From Usitatibacter palustris (GTDB lineage: Bacteria; Pseudomonadota; Gammaproteobacteria; Burkholderiales; Usitatibacteraceae), in the NCBI RefSeq assembly GCF_013003985.1, contig NZ_CP053073.1, forward strand, positions 1,302,001 through 1,366,000: DNA of 64,000 nucleotides, in the 5' to 3' direction. The notes beneath the pieces are model-generated. The model searched no databases. It worked only from the letters and a program-made list of their open reading frames with translations, and was not told the DNA's origin. The translations under genes and the position numbers were made by a program. Positions 25,946 through 34,579 of the stretch are shown here, one piece after another (the first letter of the stretch is position 1; every line of letters starts with the position of its first letter).

Positions 25946-27414
25946 ACCCACCGGCCGTGGAAGCACGAGGGCACCCAGTACGGGAGCCGCGCGATGGCGA
26001 CCGGGCCTGCAGCGAGGTTGCCCGCTTCGAACACGTTCACGAGGCTCTGCTGGCGGCGGCTGTCGAAGCCCACGCCCACCAGCCACCCGTCGCCTTCCTT
26101 GCATGAACCCGGACGCGGCACGACGATGTGCTCCTCGAGGGAGACGCCCGCTTCGAATACGTAGCGATCCTCCTTGCCCGTCTCCGGATCCAGGCGCATC
26201 ACGTAGTCGAAGCCCGAGTAGCCATCGTTGCGCACGGACCCGGGCATGAACAACTGGCGATGGCGGCGGCCGACGATCCGCGGATCCACGGCCGGGAACT
26301 CGCAGTTGCCCGTACGCATCTCCAGGCGCGCCTTGCCGGTCGAGGGATCGGCGGTGAGGAACGCCGCGTTCGTTGTCGGCGCGGGGATCGATTCGCCGGC
26401 CATCATCCGCGGCATCCAGTCGATCATGAGCGAGAGATTGTCGCTGCGCACGAAGTCCGCGCGGATCACGCCCTGCGCGTCCTCCCACGCGTTGCCGAAG
26501 TGGAAAAGGCTGAAAGCCTCGAGCTCGTACTCGCGGCGGCGCGAGAAGTCGGATTTGTCGATCGCGAGCACGCGCGTCGGGCGGTCCGGATGCCAGATGA
26601 TCGATTCGGTGATGGCCTTGCCGGAGGAGAAGGCCTTGAAATCGAACTCCGCAGGCGGAAGGACGAAGACGATATGCCGCTCCGTGACCACGAAGTCGTG
26701 GACCATTCCCACTCCGCCCGACTCCACGACGCCAGAGCGCACGAGCGTGCCATCAGGCGCGAAGTGGTAGAGCACGAGGTTCTTGCCGAACGCGCCGAAA
26801 TTCCACGTCGTGCCGTCGGGCTCGACCTTCGGATGCGCGGAGAACGGCAGCTTCGCAAGCTCGCGGCTGAATGCGACCGGCCCGATCGTCTCGAGCGTAT
26901 TGGGGTCGAGCGCATACGCCGAGCCGCCTTCCCACAGCGCGAGCAGTTGCCCCTTCAGGAGCAGGACGCTCGTGTTCGCCGTGTTGAACGAGTCGGAGCT
27001 CGTGATCGGCATGCCGGCCTTGACCCGCGTGCCGAAGCCGTTGATCAGGAACTTTCCGGCCTGCGCTTCGGCCTTGAATTTCTCGGTGCGCACGAACCGC
27101 GCGCGGTGGGACACGCCCTTGTCCGTGAAGCGATACGCGTGCACGAGGCCGTCGCCATCGAAAGGGTGCAGGTAGCGCTCGCCGCCGCGCTCGAAGAGCC
27201 CGGGGCCGTTGCGAAAGAACGTGCCGCGAAGCTCGGGCGGAAGCTTGCCCTCGATCGCGAGCGAGTCGCAGGAAACATCCTGCCCGTCGAACCCGCGCAT
27301 CGGCGTGTGCCGCGGATTGAAGGCGGGCGTGCCGGACTTCGCCATGCCCGTCGTGGGAAGGGCCGCGACCAAGCCAGTCGCCGCCACCGAGGAGAGAAAC
27401 GCGCGTCGTTCCAT
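25942..27414 (-). CDS. Carotenoid oxygenase family protein
   Basis: A 490-residue seven-bladed propeller oxygenase that uses Fe(II) held by four histidines to cleave carotenoids, stilbenes or related alkenes. Candidate ligands are in FSAHPKV (about residue 193), MVHDF (about 239), LFHFGNAW (about 305) and CFHGRW near the C-terminus. The N-terminus ERRAFLSSVAATGLVAALP resembles a Tat signal (twin Arg followed by FLS), so it is probably exported folded. NGPGLFERGGERYLHPFDGDG near residue 70 is typical of the family. It follows the DUF2141 gene after only 2 bases and is probably cotranscribed with it. No carotenoid biosynthesis gene is seen. Confidence 0.9.
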   Translation of the reverse strand: MERRAFLSSVAATGLVAALPTTGMAKSGTPAFNPRHTPMRGFDGQDVSCDSLAIEGKLPPELRGTFFRNGPGLFERGGERYLHPFDGDGLVHAYRFTDKGVSHRARFVRTEKFKAEAQAGKFLINGFGTRVKAGMPITSSDSFNTANTSVLLLKGQLLALWEGGSAYALDPNTLETIGPVAFSRELAKLPFSAHPKVEPDGTTWNFGAFGKNLVLYHFAPDGTLVRSGVVESGGVGMVHDFVVTERHIVFVLPPAEFDFKAFSSGKAITESIIWHPDRPTRVLAIDKSDFSRRREYELEAFSLFHFGNAWEDAQGVIRADFVRSDNLSLMIDWMPRMMAGESIPAPTTNAAFLTADPSTGKARLEMRTGNCEFPAVDPRIVGRRHRQLFMPGSVRNDGYSGFDYVMRLDPETGKEDRYVFEAGVSLEEHIVVPRPGSCKEGDGWLVGVGFDSRRQQSLVNVFEAGNLAAGPVAIARLPYWVPSCFHGRWV

Positions 27415-27416
27415 GG

Positions 27417-27836
27417 TCAGCCCTTCAGGTTGATGACGATTCGCGTGCCGGAGGCCGGGACCTGGATGCGCGCGTCCTCGAACTTCGGCGGGCCGAATGA
27501 GCCGGTGGCGTCATTGCTGAAGCCGATCGGCTCGATCGGAATGCGCATCACGTTGGTGTCGAGCTTTCCGTTGCTGTCGATGTCCTGGTAGATCGAGACC
27601 GCGTACACCCCAGCCTCGAGTCCCTCGATCGACACGGTCACGCTCGGCATCGCGGCCGGAACGCGCGCGTACTTCAGCGGCTTGCCCAACCACTGGTCGG
27701 CCTTGTCGTAGACCGCGACCATGATGTTTCCCTTGGCCTCGGTGATCCCTTTGACTTCGATGGCGATGTCGGCGGCCGATGCGGCGGCGGACAAGGCGAG
27801 CGTGGAGCAGGCGAGTGCGGCTTGCAGGCGGTTCAT
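27417..27836 (-). CDS. DUF2141 family exported protein
   Basis: A 139-residue secreted protein. ATG 27836 has GGGAGAAAACC in front and starts a signal peptide ending in ASAAD (residue 22). The mature domain has KGNIMVAVYDKADQWLG, the GLEAGVYAVSIYQDIDSNGKLDTN turn with Asp-rich loop, and GPPKFEDARI near the end; this pattern is DUF2141, an immunoglobulin-like beta domain of unknown role. It is the promoter-proximal gene of a two-gene operon with the carotenoid oxygenase and diverges from the CinA-like gene. Confidence 0.85.
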   Translation of the reverse strand: MNRLQAALACSTLALSAAASAADIAIEVKGITEAKGNIMVAVYDKADQWLGKPLKYARVPAAMPSVTVSIEGLEAGVYAVSIYQDIDSNGKLDTNVMRIPIEPIGFSNDATGSFGPPKFEDARIQVPASGTRIVINLKG

Positions 27837-27968
27837 GGTTTTCTCCCGGCGTTGACGATGGCCGGACGTTAGATGTCGCCCGCGGACGCCGTGGATCATT
27901 TGCGACGAACCGCCGCCCTCCGTCGCCAATCGACCGATGGGGGGTCGAACGGCTATCGTTACGGCGCC

Positions 27969-28472
27969 ATGGAAGACGACCGCATCACCGCCCTCGCGCG
28001 CCAGCTCGGCGAAGCCTGTCATTTGCGCCGCCGGGTGCTGGCACTGGCCGAGTCCTGCACCGGCGGGGGTGCGTGCGAAGCGATCACTCGCATCCCGGGC
28101 AGCTCCGGCTGGCTCGACCGCGGGTTCGTGACGTACAGCAACGAAGCCAAGATGGAACAGCTCGGCGTGAAGGAAGACACGCTCCTCGACTACGGCGCGG
28201 TCTCAGAAGCGACCGCGCGCGAGATGGTCCTCGGGGCGCTTCGCTGGAGCCGGGCGGATACGGCGGCGGCGATCACCGGCATTGCCGGTCCGGACGGCGG
28301 CAGCCCGGGGAAACCGGTGGGTCTGGTGTGGTTCGGCTGGTGCGTCCGGGGTGGCGCAGCCCGCCTCGAGTCCCGCCAGTTCGCCGGGGACAGAACGGAA
28401 GTTCGCAGGCAAGCCATTGAATTTGTTCTGAAAGGCCTTATCCAGGCCCTGGAGAAGTCACCAGAGGCTTGA
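27969..28472 (+). CDS. CinA-like nicotinamide-nucleotide amidohydrolase
   Basis: A 167-residue CinA C-terminal domain protein (PncC type), which deamidates nicotinamide mononucleotide to nicotinic acid mononucleotide in NAD recycling. Diagnostic motifs are LAESCTGGGACEAIT (catalytic Ser-Cys region, about residues 24-38) and AAITGIAGPDGGSPGKPVG near 101. Only this single domain is present, without the N-terminal molybdopterin-like domain of long CinA. I chose ATG 27969, where homology starts. The gene ends at the lexA promoter; its stop codon overlaps the TTGACA box. CinA proteins lie beside recA in several bacteria. Confidence 0.9.
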   Translation: MEDDRITALARQLGEACHLRRRVLALAESCTGGGACEAITRIPGSSGWLDRGFVTYSNEAKMEQLGVKEDTLLDYGAVSEATAREMVLGALRWSRADTAAAITGIAGPDGGSPGKPVGLVWFGWCVRGGAARLESRQFAGDRTEVRRQAIEFVLKGLIQALEKSPEA

Positions 28473-28497
28473 CAACAGAACACTCGTTCTGTAGCTT
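28469..28497 (+). promoter_or_regulatory. lexA promoter (-35 and -10)
   Basis: A perfect TTGACA at 28469-28474 is followed after 17 bases by TAGCTT at 28492-28497, a weak -10. The first LexA operator fills the spacer between them. The -35 box overlaps the stop codon of the CinA-like gene. Confidence 0.6.
28475..28492. promoter_or_regulatory. LexA operator 1
   Basis: ACAGAACACTCGTTCTGT is a perfect inverted repeat of 7-bp arms (ACAGAAC / GTTCTGT) around ACTC. It lies between the -35 and -10 boxes of lexA. Arms and spacer are identical to the second copy 25 bases downstream. Confidence 0.75.
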
Positions 28498-28499
28498 GA

Positions 28500-28517
28500 A
28501 CAGAACACTCGTTCTGT
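28500..28517. promoter_or_regulatory. LexA operator 2
   Basis: This is an exact second copy of the 18-bp inverted repeat of operator 1, centre to centre 25 bp away. The half-sites facing each other between the two copies also form CTGT-N7-ACAG, close to the CTGT-N8-ACAG consensus of E. coli LexA. Confidence 0.75.
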
Positions 28518-28548
28518 CAGCCCTTCCTCGCGAGGGGCGTTCAAGCAA

Positions 28549-29136
28549 ATGAAGCCGCAGCTGGATCCCATCTACCTGGAGAAACTCCAGGACTACTACG
28601 CCGAGCACAAGGTGATTCCGTCGTATTCCGTGCTCGCGACGCTGTGGGGGATCTCGGCGAAGAGCTGGGTTTCGGAGTGCGTGAAGCGCTACGAAGAGGT
28701 AGGCATCCTCGGCTGGACGCCCGACAAGCAGCTCAAGCCCGGCGCGCGCTTCTTCGAGCGCCGCCTCACGGACCAGCCGGTCCAGGCGGGCCTGCCCAAT
28801 CCCGCGATCTCCGATGGGTACGACCTCATCACCCTGGACGATTACCTCGTGAGACTGCCTTCCAAGACCTCGCTCGTGCGAGTGAAGGGCGAGTCGATGA
28901 TCGATGCCGGCATCCACGACGGCGACCTGATCATCGTCGAGCAGCAACCCAATGCAAACATCGGCGAGATCGTCGTGGCGATCGTCGACAACGAATTCAC
29001 CGTGAAGTACCTGGATCGGGAAAAGAATGGCCAGTTCGTCCTGAAGCCCGCGAACAAGGCCTTTCCGGTCATCCGCCCTCGAGGTGGCCTGGAGATTTTC
29101 GGTGTGATGGCAGGCCTGGCGCGTCGCACGCGCTAA
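28549..29136 (+). CDS. lexA: LexA family SOS repressor
   Basis: A 195-residue repressor with an N-terminal winged helix-turn-helix (about 1-65) and a C-terminal S24 autoprotease domain. The self-cleavage bond is A80-G81 in PVQAGLPNP, the nucleophile is S116 in KGESMIDAGI, and the general base is K153 in FTVKYLD. The DNA-binding domain (VIPSYSVLATLWGISAKSWVSE) differs from that of E. coli LexA, in line with the unusual operators upstream. It represses itself and, through the 45-base gap, probably recA and recX, which follow on the same strand. RecA filaments would trigger its cleavage after DNA damage. Confidence 0.9.
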   Translation: MKPQLDPIYLEKLQDYYAEHKVIPSYSVLATLWGISAKSWVSECVKRYEEVGILGWTPDKQLKPGARFFERRLTDQPVQAGLPNPAISDGYDLITLDDYLVRLPSKTSLVRVKGESMIDAGIHDGDLIIVEQQPNANIGEIVVAIVDNEFTVKYLDREKNGQFVLKPANKAFPVIRPRGGLEIFGVMAGLARRTR

Positions 29137-29181
29137 GGCCTGGGCGGAACTCAATAAACGTCAACGTAAGGGATAATTCCA

Positions 29182-30255
<1,074 letters not shown>

Positions 30256-30298
30256 GTCGGGATCATTCCCATCCTGAACGATCGTGGCCTGGGCCTTC

Positions 30299-30763
30299 AT
30301 GTCTTCCCGGACAGAACCGTCGCTCCGCGCAAGGGCCTTGCGGCTCCTTGCGCGGCGTGAGCACTCCCGCGAGGAGTTGCGCCGAAAGCTCGCGCGGGAC
30401 GTGGAAGCGCAGGGCGAAGTCGAAGCTTTGTTGGACGACCTTAGCGCCCGCGGTTGGCTCTCAGATGTGCGATTCGCCGAGTTGACGGCGCGAGCCAAGG
30501 CTTCTCGCTTTGGCCCGCTGAAGCTCGCGCACTACCTGAAGAGCCGTGGCATCGCCGACGAAGCCATCGTCGCCGGCGTGCAGGCCGCGGGCGCCGATGG
30601 CCGGGCGCAGGTCGCCGTGGTCTGGCGCACGCGCTTCAAGGCCGCGCCGAATGACGAGCGGGAAAAACTGAAGCACGTGCGTTTTCTCCAGGGCCGGGGC
30701 TTTCCCCTCGACGAGATCTTCCGCTTCCTGAAGGAATTGGAGACATCAAATGAACCCGCGTAA
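30299..30763 (+). CDS. recX: Regulatory protein RecX
   Basis: A 154-residue helical protein that binds RecA filaments and limits their activity. RALRLLARREHSREEL near the N-terminus, DDLSARGWLSDVRFAE in the middle, and the RFLQGRGFPLDEIFRFL repeat at the C-terminus are typical three-helix RecX repeats. ATG 30299 fits the family start; a GTG at 30284 is possible. It lies 43 bases after recA, the usual arrangement. Its last codons overlap a small open frame encoding a membrane peptide. Confidence 0.92.
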   Translation: MSSRTEPSLRARALRLLARREHSREELRRKLARDVEAQGEVEALLDDLSARGWLSDVRFAELTARAKASRFGPLKLAHYLKSRGIADEAIVAGVQAAGADGRAQVAVVWRTRFKAAPNDEREKLKHVRFLQGRGFPLDEIFRFLKELETSNEPA

Positions 30764-30902
30764 CCAGAACCTCATTTCGATCGGCGTCGTGCTCGTGGCG
30801 CTGGTCATCGGCAGCAGCAAGTGGCTGCCCATCGGCGGCACGCCCGAGAGGGAGCTGCAGCCCTCGGTCGAGGCTTGCTGCACCTCGGCACGAGCCGGCT
30901 AG
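30750..30902 (+). CDS. Putative 50-residue single-span membrane peptide
   Basis: ATG 30750 overlaps the end of recX by 14 bases and has TTGGAG seven bases upstream. The predicted product has a short polar start (MNPRNQN), one hydrophobic helix (about residues 8-27, LISIGVVLVALVIGSSKWLP), and a C-terminal tail with a Cys-Cys pair (ACCTSARAG). The TAG at 30900-30902 is followed after 6 bases by the hydrolase gene. I do not recognise it. Position, ribosome-binding site and clean membrane topology support a real gene; it could be SOS-induced if read through from lexA-recA-recX. Confidence 0.5.
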   Translation: MNPRNQNLISIGVVLVALVIGSSKWLPIGGTPERELQPSVEACCTSARAG

Positions 30903-30908
30903 GCCTCG

Positions 30909-31451
30909 ATGAAGTCGGCCCTGGTCATCATCGACATGCAGCGCGCCCTTTGCGTGGGCGAGTGGGCCATGGCGGACGTCGATCGCGTGATCGAGAGGAT
31001 CAACACGCTCAGCGCGAGAGCAAGGGCGGCGAGCATTCCTGTTTTCCTCGTGCAACACGAGGAAGGCGAGGGGCCGCTCCGGTTTGCGGCGGAGGGTTGG
31101 CAACTCGCCGATACGCTCGCGATTGCGCCCGGCGATCACCGCGTCCGCAAGACCACGCCCAATTCCTTCCACGACACCGATCTCCACGAGATGCTCCAGG
31201 AGCGCGGTGTCGAGCGCCTCGTGGTCTGCGGGCTGCAAAGCGATTTCTGCGTGGACACGACGGTCCGCCAGGCGCTCGCACTCGGCTACGAGGTCGCGTT
31301 GCCCTCCGATGCCCACGCCACGATGGATAACGGCGTGCTCAAGGCCGCGCAGATCGTGGCGCACCACAACGCAACGCTGGCGAACATGACGAGCTTCGGC
31401 CCGCGCGTGGCGGTCGTGCCCGCGACCGAAGTGAAAATGGAGGCCTCATGA
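30909..31451 (+). CDS. Cysteine hydrolase of the isochorismatase family
   Basis: A 180-residue isochorismatase-like hydrolase with the catalytic triad visible as D9 (VIIDMQ), K81 (RVRKTTPNSF) and C114 (LQSDFCVDTT), plus the typical non-proline cis-peptide region just before the Cys. Members hydrolyse amides such as nicotinamide, N-carbamoyl compounds or isochorismate. The substrate cannot be read from the sequence. The ATG is 6 bases after the small membrane peptide, and its stop overlaps the ATG of the VOC gene (ATGA), so the genes are likely coexpressed. Confidence 0.88.
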   Translation: MKSALVIIDMQRALCVGEWAMADVDRVIERINTLSARARAASIPVFLVQHEEGEGPLRFAAEGWQLADTLAIAPGDHRVRKTTPNSFHDTDLHEMLQERGVERLVVCGLQSDFCVDTTVRQALALGYEVALPSDAHATMDNGVLKAAQIVAHHNATLANMTSFGPRVAVVPATEVKMEAS

Positions 31452-31813
31452 TTCTCGGACTGCGAACCGCGCTCTATCCGGCACCCGATCTCGCCCGCGC
31501 CAAGGCGTGGTACGAGAAGGTCCTCGAACGCAAACCGTATTTCGACGAACCGTTCTATGTGGGCTTCTCGGTGGGTGGCTTCGAGCTGGGCCTCGTGCCC
31601 GACGAAATCCCCGACATCGACGGAGCGCGCCCGCTGTGGGGCGTGGACAACGCGGAAGCCGCGTACGCGGAGCTGATCAAGCTTGGCGCTACGCCGCTCG
31701 AGCCCGTGAAGGATGTCGGCGACGGCATCAAGGTCGCCGCGGTGAGGGATCCCTTCGGCAACCGCTTCGGGATCATCGAGAACCCCCAGTTCAATCCCGA
31801 GGCCGTCCTGTGA
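31448..31813 (+). CDS. VOC family protein (glyoxalase/bleomycin-resistance fold)
   Basis: A 121-residue single-chain vicinal-oxygen-chelate protein. LRTALYPAPDLARAKAWYEKVL at the N-terminus and VRDPFGNRFGIIENP at the C-terminus are the two beta-alpha-beta signatures. A metal-binding His at the usual first position is not seen (LRTALY), so a metal-free or binding-only role is possible. It is coupled by a 4-base overlap to the hydrolase upstream and by a GTGA overlap to the DUF3224 gene downstream. Confidence 0.82.
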   Translation: MILGLRTALYPAPDLARAKAWYEKVLERKPYFDEPFYVGFSVGGFELGLVPDEIPDIDGARPLWGVDNAEAAYAELIKLGATPLEPVKDVGDGIKVAAVRDPFGNRFGIIENPQFNPEAVL

Positions 31814-32292
31814 AGCACGCGCGCACCATCGTGCTTCCGCTGGCACTCGCCGCGGCCATCACCCATTCGTACGCTCAAACGCCCATGACCCACCGCGCCA
31901 CCGGTCCCTTCGAAGTGAAGATGACGCCGCAATCGTCCGACGACATTGGCGATGGCGCTCCTCTTGCTCGCATGTCGCTCGAAAAGAAATTCAGCGGCGA
32001 CCTCGAAGCCAGCGGCAAGGGCGAGATGCTCACCGGCATGACGGCGACCAAGGGCTCCGCGGCGTACGTTGCGATCGAGCGCGTCACCGGCAAGCTCAAA
32101 GGCAGGAGCGGCACGTTCCTGTTGCAGCACCGCGGCACCATGACGCGCGGCGCGCCGGACCTCGCGGTCATCGTCGTGCCCGATTCGGGCACGGGCGAAC
32201 TCACCGGCATCACGGGCAAGATGGGCGTGCGCATCGAAGCCGGCGGCAAGCACTTCTACGACTTCGACTACACGCTCCCCGATTCGCGCTGA
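31810..32292 (+). CDS. DUF3224 domain protein with signal peptide
   Basis: A 160-residue protein whose domain (HRATGPFEVKMTPQ start, SGDLEASGKGEMLTGMTATKGSAAYVAIE, HRGTMTRG, TGITGKMGVRIEAGGKHFYDFDY) matches DUF3224, a small beta-barrel family without known activity. Most members I recall start at the M of MTHRATG (31885), but here the frame opens with a GTG that overlaps the VOC stop and encodes a clear signal peptide (HARTIVLPLALAAAITHSYAQ). I therefore annotate the longer, exported form. It ends 4 bases before the convergent Tae4-like gene. Confidence 0.78.
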   Translation: MKHARTIVLPLALAAAITHSYAQTPMTHRATGPFEVKMTPQSSDDIGDGAPLARMSLEKKFSGDLEASGKGEMLTGMTATKGSAAYVAIERVTGKLKGRSGTFLLQHRGTMTRGAPDLAVIVVPDSGTGELTGITGKMGVRIEAGGKHFYDFDYTLPDSR

Positions 32293-32296
32293 TGTC

Positions 32297-33088
32297 CTAC
32301 TGAAGCTTCACGTAGGTCGCGCTCACGTATCGGTTGTTGCCGATGTTGTAGAAATTGTTGGTCACCGCGCCCGTGATCGTAACCACGGTCCCACGCTCCA
32401 GATTGCCGACGATGGCTGCCGACGAGGAAGGCCCCGAACGCACATTCGTCGTCGCCGTCAGGATCCCCGTCTTGGCGGCCGCGGCCGTGGTCGTGGCCTT
32501 CGGTTCCCACAAGTGGATCTGCTTGGCGAGCGCGAAGTACTCCTTCCCCGCCACCTTCTGGCCGTCCCAGAGGTCCATGTGGCCGGATGCATCGCTCCAC
32601 CCGACGTCGTGGAACAAGATGATGCCGCGCCTGCCCTTGAGCGCCTGCGGTGCCGTGCCATAGGGACCCGACTTGAGGCTGAGGGTCGGTTGGCCGTACT
32701 TGGACGTGAGCCACGTTCGAAATTCGGCGGCGCTGTAGGCGTAGTTGAGCTTGTCCGCGCCCTTGAGCGTGCGCATCCCCGCGTTGGTGTTCGCCGCCGG
32801 GATCGGGGCGCCCGAAAGATTGAACGCGCGGGACAGTCGAACCGCGGAGGTATTGGTAATCCAGGGCTCGTCTACCTTTCCGCCGATGCGCTTCCTGACC
32901 TCTTCGTCGCTACCCGTGGGGAAGTTCTTCAGGAGTAGTTCGATGGGTGGAATGCCTGTGCCCGCCGGTGCCGGTGCGGCAACCTTGCCGGACGGGACCG
33001 GCTGCGCGACCGCAGCCAGTGCGACGAACAGGGCCAGCGCTCCGCCAACTCGTACGGCTTCCCCGGTGACTGCGATCAAGCGGTTCAT
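32297..33088 (-). CDS. Secreted Tae4-like amidase domain with SH3 domain; catalytic Cys replaced by Ser
   Basis: A 263-residue protein with three parts: a signal peptide (about 1-29), a domain resembling type VI amidase effector Tae4 (about 50-195), and a bacterial SH3 domain (about 206-262, NVRSGPSSSAAIVGNLERG). The Tae4 marks are NTSAVRLSRAFNLSG (79-93), YAYSAAEFRTWL and the His/Asp block GWSDASGHMDLWDG (H170, D172, D175). In characterised Tae4 the first block is N-x-C and the Cys is the nucleophile; here position 81 is Ser (codon TCC). Catalysis may be lost or use Ser. Signal and SH3 domain suggest a periplasmic cell-wall protein rather than an injected toxin. No type VI genes are in the window. 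Confidence 0.78.
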   Translation of the reverse strand: MNRLIAVTGEAVRVGGALALFVALAAVAQPVPSGKVAAPAPAGTGIPPIELLLKNFPTGSDEEVRKRIGGKVDEPWITNTSAVRLSRAFNLSGAPIPAANTNAGMRTLKGADKLNYAYSAAEFRTWLTSKYGQPTLSLKSGPYGTAPQALKGRRGIILFHDVGWSDASGHMDLWDGQKVAGKEYFALAKQIHLWEPKATTTAAAAKTGILTATTNVRSGPSSSAAIVGNLERGTVVTITGAVTNNFYNIGNNRYVSATYVKLQ

Positions 33089-33205
33089 GTGCGCTCCCTG
33101 CGTTGGTTGTTGTCGTTCTGGGTGGACCCAGCGAGACTAGTATCCGCCGAGTATGCCGCGACGGAAGGCGGCTAAAGTCTCGGTTGGTGCCCCCAAAGGT
33201 CCGTG

Positions 33206-33430
33206 GTGAAAACGATCCAGGTCAAGGTGAAGCCCAATGCACGAACCTCCGAGCTCACCGAGCAGCCCGACGGCACGTGGGTCGCCAGCGTGAAAGCCAC
33301 ACCCGTCGATGGCAAGGCCAACGCGGAGTTGATCGCCCTCGTCGCGAAGCGCTTCGGCACGACAAAAGCGGCAGTCTCGATCAAGACCGGCGCGTCGGGC
33401 CGGGTGAAGCGCATCCAGGTCGCGGAATAG
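33206..33430 (+). CDS. DUF167 (YggU family) small protein
   Basis: A 74-residue protein with the family pattern QVKVKPNARTSEL at the start, VKATPVDGKANAELIALVAKRF in the middle and KTGASGRVKRIQV at the end. DUF167 proteins are small conserved alpha/beta proteins of unknown function. I chose GTG 33206, six bases after an AAAGG ribosome-binding site; GTG 33203 is an alternative. The next gene starts 4 bases after its stop. Confidence 0.88.
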   Translation: MKTIQVKVKPNARTSELTEQPDGTWVASVKATPVDGKANAELIALVAKRFGTTKAAVSIKTGASGRVKRIQVAE

Positions 33431-33434
33431 GCGC

Positions 33435-34511
33435 ATGTCGACCACCTTCGAGATCTTCGAGTATCCCGCGCCTCGCACCTATACCGAGTCGGAGCTCATC
33501 GTGGACTGGCTCCGGGACCACGGCCCATCGGGCAATCCGCGCTTCCACGAGCTCATCCGCCGCCTGACGGCAGTCCACCCGTGCATCACGACCATTCCCG
33601 AGGACGAGCAGGAAGAACGCGGCGTGTGGATCGACGGCCCGCTGGGAGGCGAATCGGACCGGGGCGTCTACGTCCTGGGCATCCAGACGCAGCGCCTCAC
33701 CGACGTCTTTCCCTTCGTTTGCGACACCGCCAACGAGATCGGGCTCAACGTCCACAGCGATGGATTCGTCTATCGCGCCGACGGGATGGTGCTCGACATT
33801 CGCGACGACAACGGCCATGAGCGCGTGTCCTCGACCGGCATCGATCTCACGCGGCTCACGGACCAGCTCGCCGCGCAGTTCGAGCCGCTCGCTCGCCCGC
33901 ACGGGTTTCGCAAGATCGGCTTCTACCTCGTCCGCGGCATCGAAGGCGGTTGGCAATGCTTCCTGCCGGTCGTGCACGAGCACAGCGACGGCCGGATCGT
34001 GGTGGACGTCAACATCCAGACGTATCGCTATGACGTGATGCGCCTCGTCCACAAACTCGACCCCGAGCGCCATTGCGGCAATGCGCACGGCAGGGCCTTC
34101 GCCCTTTCCGCCTACGAATTCCACAAGGCTCCGATCGTGATGAACGGGCCGGGCGACTTCCTCGGGGTGATTCGCACCCTGACGCCCTATGTCGTGAAGA
34201 ACCTCCTCCCGGGCGCGGACGAATGCGCGACGATCGAGGGACTCGACAGCGTGATGAACACCGGCCGCACGATGTTCCGTCATTACCCGCTGAACCACCT
34301 CGTCGTCTCTCGCCTGGCCGACAGCCGCGCGTACGACACGCTCTATGACCTGCTGATCGAACAGGGGCATGTCCCGGACGAGATGATGGTGTTCTTCCAG
34401 GTCGCGCGACAGAGCCTTGCCCACCGGGTTTCCTCGAAACACGAGACGGTGGTCCACGTGAGCTTCGGCCCGGGTGGCGGCAAGAGCGGGGTCATCCACC
34501 CGGAGAAGTAG
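33435..34511 (+). CDS. Uncharacterised protein (358 aa)
   Basis: I do not recognise this family. The product is soluble with no signal peptide or membrane segment. The N-terminal third (to about 125) contains [22 protein letters not shown] and a [24 protein letters not shown] block that looks like a small alpha/beta domain. The rest has scattered conserved-looking His and Asp residues ([35 protein letters not shown]) and an [10 protein letters not shown] segment. It starts 4 bases after the DUF167 gene and ends 68 bases before alaS. Codon use matches its neighbours. Confidence 0.72.
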   Translation: MSTTFEIFEYPAPRTYTESELIVDWLRDHGPSGNPRFHELIRRLTAVHPCITTIPEDEQEERGVWIDGPLGGESDRGVYVLGIQTQRLTDVFPFVCDTANEIGLNVHSDGFVYRADGMVLDIRDDNGHERVSSTGIDLTRLTDQLAAQFEPLARPHGFRKIGFYLVRGIEGGWQCFLPVVHEHSDGRIVVDVNIQTYRYDVMRLVHKLDPERHCGNAHGRAFALSAYEFHKAPIVMNGPGDFLGVIRTLTPYVVKNLLPGADECATIEGLDSVMNTGRTMFRHYPLNHLVVSRLADSRAYDTLYDLLIEQGHVPDEMMVFFQVARQSLAHRVSSKHETVVHVSFGPGGGKSGVIHPEK

Positions 34512-34579
34512 CAACCCTCTGTTATCATTGCAATTTCCCCGCGCGCGACCCCATCGCGCGTCGCAACGCACCCAACCGA

